Shown: positions 40,901 through 48,195 of the stretch, piece after piece
Layout of the letters: every line of letters starts with the position of its first letter
Position numbering within the stretch: the stretch's first letter is position 1
Assembly (NCBI RefSeq): GCF_022807975.1
Contig: NZ_CP094358.1
Span: 62,001 to 126,000, forward strand
Source of the DNA: Abyssalbus ytuae
GTDB taxonomy: Bacteria > Bacteroidota > Bacteroidia > Flavobacteriales > Flavobacteriaceae
DNA length: 64,000 bases
Direction: 5' to 3'
Notes under the pieces: generated by a model
The model's input: the letters and a program-made list of their open reading frames with translations, nothing else
Told to the model about the DNA's origin: nothing
Database searches by the model: none
Made by a program: the position numbers and the translations under genes

Positions 40901-41166
40901 CGGTTCATTATAGTACAATGAACTATCAGGATGGTTCATTTATTAAGCTTAGATATGTTACCCTGGGGTACAACTTCCCGGTAGATTTTACAAACACTAT
41001 CGGTATAAGTAATTTAAAACTCTATGCACAAGCTATTAATCCTTGGGCTTATTACAAAACTGATTTTCTTGATTCGGATTCAAGTTTCCAAAATTCAGGA
41101 GATAACAATTCTACATCATCACTTACAACTAAAAGTTTTGTGTTTGGCCTTAATGTAACGTTCTAA
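37996..41166 (+). CDS. susC: SusC-like TonB-dependent transporter 2
   Basis: Outer-membrane glycan importer of 1,056 residues. The signal peptide ends near YAQ (residue 24). Next come the carboxypeptidase-D-like domain (VINGTVTDETNVPMPGVNLVIEGT, about 26-98), the linker VVVGYGTVKKSDITGSIVQV and the plug with IRIRGNRSIDGSNDPLYVVDGV and ATAIYGSRGANGVVLITTKKG, then the barrel. It is only distantly similar to susC1, which suggests a different oligosaccharide. First gene of a plus-strand operon with susD2 (11 bp downstream) and then GH31 and GH115. The promoter carries the shared element. Confidence 0.95.
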   Translation: MKKYIIFLMYFIVYFPLLSVGYAQEKVINGTVTDETNVPMPGVNLVIEGTRIGTSTDFDGYYTLEASEGQTISVTYIGYESVRIVVGEASTYNIALQESLNDLDEVVVVGYGTVKKSDITGSIVQVHAEEINEMPVQNALQGIQGKAAGVDITSNARPGEVGIIRIRGNRSIDGSNDPLYVVDGVPLQSGGLEMLNTQDISSIEVLKDASATAIYGSRGANGVVLITTKKGRVGRAQISYDTSISFEKIENLADYFNAGEYVEYRRDALRSAGLYHNGDNNILSYADPQVDFTYFGADPTAWNNILNGYTWVDRDNLIPQTDGNGIPIYNPDNISTHDWGKDVERTGIMYNHNLSVSMGTDKVKAYLSGGYIDQKGTVAGQAYKRYTGLMNLELQAADWFTVGGTLNYNYSIQDYGYAAGGSRGSRTLYEAALGQYPFASPYDSEGNYIFNPGGSPNVINPIRDYEFVTEERTISRTFGSFFGEIRLAEGLRLKSIFGPDIRNFRNGQFQTAESSLRGGGSSSSTNYARLRQSQQVSWTLENLLYYDKAFNDDHVLGVTLLQSSSYFKQETSDMTATNLPYDSQLWYNLQSTNNGELDAWSSGYTKKTLTSYMGRINYSLMDKYLLTVSGRADGASVLSDGNKWDFFPSLAVAWKVENESFMKEANWINQFKLRFGIGNVGNAAIEPYSTAGGLVLLPYVFGDVPANGYVTGYPSGADGQQGSIPNKNLGWERTEQWNLGLDFGLFSNRISGSIDCYVANTHDILLSKTPNSVTGYGSIIINAGKTKNTGIEVVLSTVNIQNDDFRWTSDITFTKNKSEIVELVNGKEDDINNLRFIGQPIDVFYDYKKIGIWQTDDAAEMQVYNDNGADYEAGDIRVEDVNNDGIIDPDNDRQILGSGVPDWTAGLVNTFYFKNFELTAFLYSRWGHMVEGGAVDMSGQFVHRKVDYWTPDNPTNAYPKADYLNSGQPVHYSTMNYQDGSFIKLRYVTLGYNFPVDFTNTIGISNLKLYAQAINPWAYYKTDFLDSDSSFQNSGDNNSTSSLTTKSFVFGLNVTF

Positions 41167-41177
41167 AAAAATAACTT

Positions 41178-43058
41178 ATGAAAAAAGTATCTTTAATATT
41201 AATCACAATTATTTCTTTAGGCATTTTGTCTTCCTGTTCAGACGAGTTTCTAGAAGAAGAAATGGTAGCAACTTTAACCCAGGATCGCTTTAATAGCGAG
41301 GAAGGTATAGAAGAGCTTGTAAATGGAGCTTATGAAGGGCTTCGTTTTCACCACGCTTACGAATGGGGTTATACAACCACAAATTACGGTGTAGATACAT
41401 TTACAAACGGTGGTGGGGCCAATCGGATACAATGGAATACATATTCTTCAGAATTAAACCCATTGGATGGCGACAATTCTACTGCTGTATGGAATAATAT
41501 GTATGCTCAAATCAATTTATGCAACATAGGTATAAGTAAAATTCCAGATGTTCTCGCAGAAGCTGACCCTGCTTTAAAAAATACCCGATTAGGAGAACTC
41601 TTATTTTTAAGAGCTTTTGATTATTTTAAGCTTGTAAGACAATTTGGAGGTGTTCCTATTAGTACAGAACCTATTGAATCGGATGTTGCAGAGTTCCCAA
41701 GAGCAACAAAAGAAGCTGTATACGATTTAATTGTTGATGATTTTACAAGAGCAGAACAGTTATTGCCTGACCAACCTGAACAAGTTGGCAGGATAACTAA
41801 AGCAGCCGCTCAACATTTTCTGGCTAAAGTTTATCTTACCCGGGCCAGTGAAATCAATACCGACATAACACAGCCAAATGACCTTCAAAATGCCGCTGAT
41901 TTTGCCGAAAAAGTGATCGCATCACGATCTTTGGCTCCTGACTATAATGATATTTTTAATTACACTGCAGTAAATGGCCCAAATGAAACACTTTCGGAAG
42001 TTTTATTATCATCACAATTTGATGACAATCAATCACTGTTGGGGAGATTCGGAAACAGGATACATTTATATTTTTTATCAGTCTACAGGTTTTTTCCCGG
42101 CATGACCAGAAATGTTGATGATGGTAGAGAATTTCAACGCTTAAAACCCACCGATTACGCTATTGATATTTTTGATCGTACCAACGATTCAAGATATTAT
42201 AAAAGCTTTCAAACTTCATATATAGCTCAAAACACTAACCTGGTTCCGGTTTGGACATCTGAAAATGCTCCAAGTCCCGAATTAGTTGGTCAGCTTAAAT
42301 TCATGCCCGGTGACACAGCTGTGGTACATATTGCAAATAGTGAAACTGACAACAGATTTACTCCGGATTTCAAAGATTCATTTGCTCCAACTATGGTTGT
42401 GCGTTATGCCAGAGATGATAGTGGCCAGCTATCAACAGACTGGAACATAAGCACATATCCTTCCTTATCTAAATACAGAGATCCGTTCAGGCAAAGCTTT
42501 AATGACGAAAAAGGAACGAGAGACGGACTTCTGGCAAGATTAGGAGAAACATATTTAATTGCAGCCGAAGCCTATGGAAGAATGGGAGATTATGGAAAAG
42601 CGTTAACATTTATAAATGCTATACGGGAGAGGGCTGCCTATAAAGCAGGTGAAGATCGTGGCTGGGTATATTACCTGGCCCAAAATGTACCTTATGGAGA
42701 AAATACCAGTACTGTTGGTGAAATGATCGCTACTGAAGATGATTTTACACCAGGTACCACAAACGCTGATCTGCAAATGTATCCTCCGGGAGTTGGTAAT
42801 AAACAAGAAATGTTCATACATTTTATATTAAATGAACGTGCACGCGAACTAATGGGTGAATTCCACCGTTGGGAAGATTTATCAAGAACAAAAACATTAG
42901 TACAAAGAGCCACAGCATTTAATCCCGAGGCTGCACCCAACATTAATGAGAATCACGAATTGCGCCCAATTCCTCAAAGCTATCTGGATGCTCTTGAAAG
43001 TGGAGGAATTCCTCTTACACCAGATCAAAAGGACGAGGTTCAAAATCCTGGTTATTAA
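41178..43058 (+). CDS. susD: SusD-like glycan-binding lipoprotein 2
   Basis: Outer-membrane lipoprotein of 626 residues pairing with SusC2. The lipobox is ILSSC with C20, followed by SDEFLEEEMVATLTQDRF. The RagB/SusD core is visible in RLGELLFLRAFDYFKLVRQFGGVPI and RITKAAAQHFLAKVYLTRA. The C-terminus has LGETYLIAAEAYGRMGD, ALTFINAIRERAAYKAG and HFILNERARELMGEFHRWEDLSRTK, ending near NPGY. The insertions around residues 280-440 make it longer than SusD1. A terminator hairpin follows before the GH31 gene. Confidence 0.94.
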   Translation: MKKVSLILITIISLGILSSCSDEFLEEEMVATLTQDRFNSEEGIEELVNGAYEGLRFHHAYEWGYTTTNYGVDTFTNGGGANRIQWNTYSSELNPLDGDNSTAVWNNMYAQINLCNIGISKIPDVLAEADPALKNTRLGELLFLRAFDYFKLVRQFGGVPISTEPIESDVAEFPRATKEAVYDLIVDDFTRAEQLLPDQPEQVGRITKAAAQHFLAKVYLTRASEINTDITQPNDLQNAADFAEKVIASRSLAPDYNDIFNYTAVNGPNETLSEVLLSSQFDDNQSLLGRFGNRIHLYFLSVYRFFPGMTRNVDDGREFQRLKPTDYAIDIFDRTNDSRYYKSFQTSYIAQNTNLVPVWTSENAPSPELVGQLKFMPGDTAVVHIANSETDNRFTPDFKDSFAPTMVVRYARDDSGQLSTDWNISTYPSLSKYRDPFRQSFNDEKGTRDGLLARLGETYLIAAEAYGRMGDYGKALTFINAIRERAAYKAGEDRGWVYYLAQNVPYGENTSTVGEMIATEDDFTPGTTNADLQMYPPGVGNKQEMFIHFILNERARELMGEFHRWEDLSRTKTLVQRATAFNPEAAPNINENHELRPIPQSYLDALESGGIPLTPDQKDEVQNPGY

Positions 43059-43130
43059 AAACACACTAAGGTATGAGTATTTACTAATATTTACTGGACT
43101 GGACTTATTTCTACATTATATTCATACCGA

Positions 43131-43168
43131 TAAACGCTACGACCCTATGGGTCTGGCGTTTATTTTTT
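43131..43168 (+). terminator. Intra-operon terminator hairpin between susD2 and GH31
   Basis: AAACGC-TAC-GACCC pairs with GGGTC-TG-GCGTTT around a TAT loop and is followed by ATTTTTT. It is a strong intrinsic terminator placed 18 bp before the GH31 ATG. It probably lets susC2/susD2 be expressed above the downstream enzymes, with GH31-GH115 reached by read-through or by a promoter I could not identify. Confidence 0.8.
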
Positions 43169-43185
43169 AACTTTAAAATTCAGTT

Positions 43186-45621
43186 ATGTGGAATTCAAAA
43201 TACATTCTAACAATTATTGCTCTTTCAGGGTTTCTATTTTCCGCAATAGCCCAGGACAACCATTCTGGAAATTTCGAGAAACTGGAAGAAAATGGAAATC
43301 TGTTTAAAATAAAAGCTTCCAATTCAAATATCAGGATAGAATTCTGTACTCCTGAAATGGTAAGAATACAATATTCTTCTACCGGGGCTTTTGAAAATAA
43401 CGAACCCTGGATGGTAAGGCGTTATGACTGGCCAACAGTGAGAGTCAATACACTCACCACCAGGGATTCTGTCACTTTTTCTACTGAAAAAATAACCGTT
43501 TCTGTTCATAAAAACCCCGTAAATATTGATATATATGATCATAAAGGCACTTTACTTTGTGAAGAAAGTAAAGGCGGGAGTTTCTGGAATGAAAACAAAG
43601 TAGGTATACGTAAATCTTTAGCTGCGGACGAACACTTTTTTGGATTTGGGGAACGAATGGATTTTCTTGATCAGAGAGGAAAAAAAATTAATCTCAATGT
43701 AGGTAGAGGCTTAGGCAAACCTTACATTGTAGGTGCTTATAATGTTCTGGAAGCAAATTATTGCCCTGTTCCATTTTTTATGAGCACCCAGGGTTATGGG
43801 ATATTTTTCCATAACTCATACCCCACGGAATGGGATATGGGTTACTCTTCATCAGATTACTATGAAGTTACGGCCAACGGAGGAGAACTGGATTATTATT
43901 TTATTTATGGACCTGCATTTTCAAAAATTATTGACAAATACACCGATTTGACCGGAAAATCTCCATTGCTCCCTAAATTTGGGTTAGGCTTACATGTAGG
44001 TACTTATAGTGGCGGCACCTGGGGACATGAAGAAAACACCTCTACGCAGTATGTTATTGACCTTGTTAAAAAATTCAGGCAACACAAAATACCATTAGAT
44101 GTATTACATCTGGATTCCACCTGGAGGATATTTGGAGAAAACGGAGAAAAAGGAGCCACAACATTTGAGTGGAGAAAAACTTTTGACAATCCCCAAAAAA
44201 TGTTTGACAGTTTATATGCTCTCAACATTAACATGGTCGGACTCCATGTACGGCCAAGATTTGATAATGGGAAAAAACTAAAATTGCTGGACAAGGCAAG
44301 AAAAAAAGGATTTGTTTATCCGGAAGAAAATGATCAGGGTGATTTTGTGAACTTCTTTGATCAAAAATCGGTAGATTGGTGGTGGGAAAACGGGGTAATG
44401 AAAATAGCCCAACAAGGAGCTATGTTTCTCAAAACCGATGAAGGAAGTGCTTTCGGTCATAAAGCCAATGAAAGTAATAAAACAGGTCCTCAGGGTGAAA
44501 AAATAAAATCACTGCATAATTTATTTCCTGTGGCATATGCAAAAGCTCCTTACAAAAAATTTGCCGACTATAACGGAATACGGGGTATGAATCACACAAG
44601 AGAAGGCTATGCAGGTATTCAGAAATACCCCTTCATATTTGCCGGAGATTGGCCCAGCGAATGGCAATATTTTGAACCGGTTATAAAAGCCGGGTTAAAT
44701 ATAGGTCTCTCCGGGGTTGGGTACTGGACACACTGCATGGGTGGATTTGAACATGTAGCAGATACTGAATTGTACATTCGTTGGTGCCAATTCGGATTGC
44801 TAAGCCCTGTTTCTCATCTGTTTGGCATGGAGCATCCCAATTATAAAGAACCCTGGAATTATGGTGAAGAAGCCCTGCAAATTTTTAAAACATACACAAA
44901 TTTAAGGTACTCCCTGATACCTTATTTATATAGTTCAGCCTATGAAATGTATTTTACCGGCATGCCTTTAATGCAGGCTTTGGTTTACTCCCACCAGAAC
45001 GATAAGAATGTTTACGGGATTACCGATCAATATATGTTAGGAAAAAATATAATGGTTTGTCCGGTTGTCATCAAAGGTGCTCAAACCCGAATTGTTTATT
45101 TTCCTCAAGGAAAATGGATTGATTTTTGGACAGGTGAAATCATCAATGGTAGGCAATACAAAAATGTATTATGCCCGCTTGATAAACTTCCTCTCTATAT
45201 TAAGGCCGGTTCTATTATTCCTACTCAGGAACCGGTTCAATACATAAAAAAAGAAGAGCCTGGTATAATAACTCTTAATATATATCCGTCAGGCCATAGC
45301 AGTTTTTCACTATATAACGATGATGGGAAAACTCTGGATTATCAAAAAGGGAATTATTCCGAAACATTAATCGAAGTCAGAGAAAATAATATGCACCTCG
45401 AGATCATAATGAATAAACCTGTTGGCAATTATACTGTAGATAATCCATCGTATTTACTTAAAATAAGAATTCCCGAAAAACCAACAGAAATACAAATCAA
45501 AGGAAATAATAACAGTACAAAAAAGATAAAAAAGGAAAATATTCAATATGAAAAAAGTGTTTTAAGCATGGCAATAACTCCACAAAATGAAAAAACTATC
45601 ATTTCGATATCCAGAAATTAA
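43186..45621 (+). CDS. GH31 family alpha-glycosidase
   Basis: Secreted retaining alpha-glycosidase of 811 residues; the signal peptide ends near SAIAQ (residue 23). An N-terminal galactose-mutarotase-like domain (about 40-240) precedes the TIM barrel. The nucleophile is D418 in GAMFLKTDEGSAFG and the likely acid/base is D488 in FIFAGDWPSEWQYF. C-terminal beta-sandwiches (about 580-811) include the DUF5110-like PSGHSSFSLYNDDGKT. Members act as alpha-glucosidase, alpha-xylosidase or alpha-galactosidase, and the specificity is not obvious. In this locus, removal of an alpha-linked decoration from the glycan is expected. Confidence 0.9.
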   Translation: MWNSKYILTIIALSGFLFSAIAQDNHSGNFEKLEENGNLFKIKASNSNIRIEFCTPEMVRIQYSSTGAFENNEPWMVRRYDWPTVRVNTLTTRDSVTFSTEKITVSVHKNPVNIDIYDHKGTLLCEESKGGSFWNENKVGIRKSLAADEHFFGFGERMDFLDQRGKKINLNVGRGLGKPYIVGAYNVLEANYCPVPFFMSTQGYGIFFHNSYPTEWDMGYSSSDYYEVTANGGELDYYFIYGPAFSKIIDKYTDLTGKSPLLPKFGLGLHVGTYSGGTWGHEENTSTQYVIDLVKKFRQHKIPLDVLHLDSTWRIFGENGEKGATTFEWRKTFDNPQKMFDSLYALNINMVGLHVRPRFDNGKKLKLLDKARKKGFVYPEENDQGDFVNFFDQKSVDWWWENGVMKIAQQGAMFLKTDEGSAFGHKANESNKTGPQGEKIKSLHNLFPVAYAKAPYKKFADYNGIRGMNHTREGYAGIQKYPFIFAGDWPSEWQYFEPVIKAGLNIGLSGVGYWTHCMGGFEHVADTELYIRWCQFGLLSPVSHLFGMEHPNYKEPWNYGEEALQIFKTYTNLRYSLIPYLYSSAYEMYFTGMPLMQALVYSHQNDKNVYGITDQYMLGKNIMVCPVVIKGAQTRIVYFPQGKWIDFWTGEIINGRQYKNVLCPLDKLPLYIKAGSIIPTQEPVQYIKKEEPGIITLNIYPSGHSSFSLYNDDGKTLDYQKGNYSETLIEVRENNMHLEIIMNKPVGNYTVDNPSYLLKIRIPEKPTEIQIKGNNNSTKKIKKENIQYEKSVLSMAITPQNEKTIISISRN

Positions 45622-45709
45622 TTGTCGGATACTATTTTGATAAGCTCCCATTAAATGAAAGTTTATCTTGTTAAAATATTTAATCATTAATTAACCGCAT
45701 ATATTCACA

Positions 45710-48181
45710 GTGTCATCATTAAAGTTAAAAAAGTTAATATATACCTTCTTTGTCCCAGTACTACTTTGTGGATGCTTAAATACATTTATAATTACTAATA
45801 AGTCATCTGGAGTAAATATATATGTTGATGCTGAATCAGATAAACTTATTAAATGGGCTGCCAATGACCTTGCAGAAGATTTAGAATATATATCCGGAAA
45901 AAAAATAACAATTAATTATATAGATCATTTTAATAACAAACTGAAAGGAATTTTCATTGGTAAGTTTGATAACAAATTAATTCAATCTTGTCCGGTCAAT
46001 TTAGAAAACAAGTTGGAAAAGCAATGGGAAAAGTTTGTTATAGTCGAAAAAGACAATAATCTGTATATATCCGGAAGTGATATCAGGGGAACGGTCTATG
46101 CAATTTTTGAAATTGCAGAAAAAACAGGAATTTCCCCATGGAAATGGTGGGCTGATGTAAAACCGGAGAAATCTGAAAGAATCGCTTTTAAAATTCCTCA
46201 GGAAGGCATAGAGAGAAATCCTTCCGTAAAATATCGGGGTATCTTTATTAACGATGAAGATTGGGGGCTTCAACCCTGGGCTGCAAAAACTTTCGAACCG
46301 GAAATTAATGATATTGGGCCAAAAACATATGAAAAAGTATTTCAACTACTTTTAAGACTAAAAGCCAATACTTTATGGCCGGCTATGCATTCATGTACTA
46401 AAGGATTTTTTAATATTCCCGGTAATAAGGAAATAGCGCAAAAGTACCATATTATGATCGGTACTTCGCATGCAGAGCCTATGCTCAGAAATAACGTTGA
46501 TGAGTGGGACAGAGAAAAGTATGGAGAATATAATTACTTTTCCAATCAGGAAAAAGTAAAACACTACTGGCAGGAAAGAATATCAGAAATAAAAGATGGC
46601 GAATATATGATTACTTTAGGGATGAGGGGAATACATGACTCAGGGATGGAGGGTAATGCTTCTCAAAAAGAAAAAATAAAAATGCTGGATACCATTTTCA
46701 AAGATCAAAGAGAAATCTTAACTAGTACCCTTAAACAACCATTATCGCATATTCCCCAGTTATTTATTCCTTACAAAGAAGTATTGGAACTTTACAATGA
46801 AGGCCTCAACGTTCCTGACGATATTACTCTTATGTGGACAGATGATAATTACGGATATATAAGAAGACTTAGTAATGACTCAGAGCAACAAAGAAAAGGA
46901 GGTGTAGGTATTTATTACCACTTAAGTTATTGGGGACGACCACACGATTATCTCTGGCTCTCTACAACCCAACCAGGGTTAATTTGGTATGAAATATCAA
47001 GAGCTTACCAAAATGGAGCAAAAAAGATATGGATTGTAAATGTAGGAGATATCAAACCGGCTGAATATAACATAGAGTTTTTTCTGGATCTTGGATGGAA
47101 TATTAACCATACCGATGAAAATTGTATAAAAAAGCATTTATTTAATTACTGTACACGGGATTTTGGAATTGAAAAAGCTCAGGAAATTGCTGATATACTT
47201 AATGAATATTATCGCTTGGCATTTTTACGTAAACCCGAATTTATGGGATGGAGCAGAACAGAACCTACCACTCTTACACAACTCTCCCAATTTGCATCAT
47301 CCGATAATGATGAGTTACAACGCAGAATATATGCTTATACGAAATTATATGAGCAGGTGGAAAGTATAAAAGAATATATCCCAAAGGAAAAAAAAGATGC
47401 TTATTTTCAATTGATAGAATATCCTGTTAAATGTGCAGCACTGATGAATTTTAAATTTTTATGGACAGATTTATCAGTACTATCAGAGGATAAAAATGAA
47501 AAAGAGAAATTTATCCAAAAGGCCAAACAGTCATATAAGGAAATTGAAGAACTTACCCATTCGTATAATAATGAAATAAGTGAAGGAAAATGGAAAGGAA
47601 TTATGTCTATGGCTCCCCGACAACTTCCTGTTTTTTATATTCCGGATGGCCATCTCTACAATGTTTTGTCAAATTCTGACAAAGAAATATTAGCTGTCAA
47701 TTCTAAACTGAGAGCAATTCAGGCAAATGAATATAAGGTTGCTAAAGGAATGGAACACTTTAACTGGAAAGTAATTAATGGATTGGGATATAGTAATTCA
47801 GCAGTTACTTTATTTCCGTTCAAAAGCCATCTGTTTACAGAAGAAAAACCATTTTTAGAATATGAATTTCAAATCGATTCTCCAGGAAATTATATATTGG
47901 AAATCCGATGTTTACCTACACATTCCAATAATTTTGATTTCAAAATAGATGTTTCAGTAAATAATGAAGCCCCAAAAACATATGATATAAACACTATCGG
48001 ACGCAGTGAAACCTGGAAAGAAAATGTGTTGAGGAACTCCACTGTTATTTCTCATAAAGTTTTGTTCTCTAAATCCGGAAAACAAAAACTAAGGGTTTAT
48101 GCCAACCAAACTGGAATTGTATTGGATCAAATAGCCATTGTCCCGGAAAAATATAATTTTTATGAAATTCCTGATCACTAA
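45710..48181 (+). CDS. GH115 alpha-glucuronidase-like
   Basis: Putative exported enzyme of 823 residues, long enough for the multi-domain GH115 family that removes (4-O-methyl-)glucuronic acid from polymer side chains. Characteristic stretches include SPWKWWADVKPEKS, VKYRGIFINDEDWGLQPWA, LLRLKANTLWPAMHSCTKGFF, YHIMIGTSHAEPMLRNN and ITLGMRGIHDSGMEG. A C-terminal carbohydrate-binding-like domain spans about 680-820. The start is GTG at 45710. It gives a hydrophobic lipoprotein-type leader (VPVLLCGC) and no closer ATG exists. In this locus it may cleave alpha-glucuronosyl side groups, which fits arabinogalactan as well as glucuronoxylan. Confidence 0.9.
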   Translation: MSSLKLKKLIYTFFVPVLLCGCLNTFIITNKSSGVNIYVDAESDKLIKWAANDLAEDLEYISGKKITINYIDHFNNKLKGIFIGKFDNKLIQSCPVNLENKLEKQWEKFVIVEKDNNLYISGSDIRGTVYAIFEIAEKTGISPWKWWADVKPEKSERIAFKIPQEGIERNPSVKYRGIFINDEDWGLQPWAAKTFEPEINDIGPKTYEKVFQLLLRLKANTLWPAMHSCTKGFFNIPGNKEIAQKYHIMIGTSHAEPMLRNNVDEWDREKYGEYNYFSNQEKVKHYWQERISEIKDGEYMITLGMRGIHDSGMEGNASQKEKIKMLDTIFKDQREILTSTLKQPLSHIPQLFIPYKEVLELYNEGLNVPDDITLMWTDDNYGYIRRLSNDSEQQRKGGVGIYYHLSYWGRPHDYLWLSTTQPGLIWYEISRAYQNGAKKIWIVNVGDIKPAEYNIEFFLDLGWNINHTDENCIKKHLFNYCTRDFGIEKAQEIADILNEYYRLAFLRKPEFMGWSRTEPTTLTQLSQFASSDNDELQRRIYAYTKLYEQVESIKEYIPKEKKDAYFQLIEYPVKCAALMNFKFLWTDLSVLSEDKNEKEKFIQKAKQSYKEIEELTHSYNNEISEGKWKGIMSMAPRQLPVFYIPDGHLYNVLSNSDKEILAVNSKLRAIQANEYKVAKGMEHFNWKVINGLGYSNSAVTLFPFKSHLFTEEKPFLEYEFQIDSPGNYILEIRCLPTHSNNFDFKIDVSVNNEAPKTYDINTIGRSETWKENVLRNSTVISHKVLFSKSGKQKLRVYANQTGIVLDQIAIVPEKYNFYEIPDH

Positions 48182-48195
48182 TTCTACTCTAAATA

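Noticed and set aside
45624-45659. Fifth copy of the ACAGGATAC element before GH115 (GTCGGATACT)
   Set aside because: The motif core is degraded and the sequence 28 bp downstream (TAAATGAA) is a poor -7 box.
46001-46345. Open frame of 114 codons antisense to the GH115 gene
   Set aside because: It is a shadow of a conserved enzyme gene with no recognisable domain.
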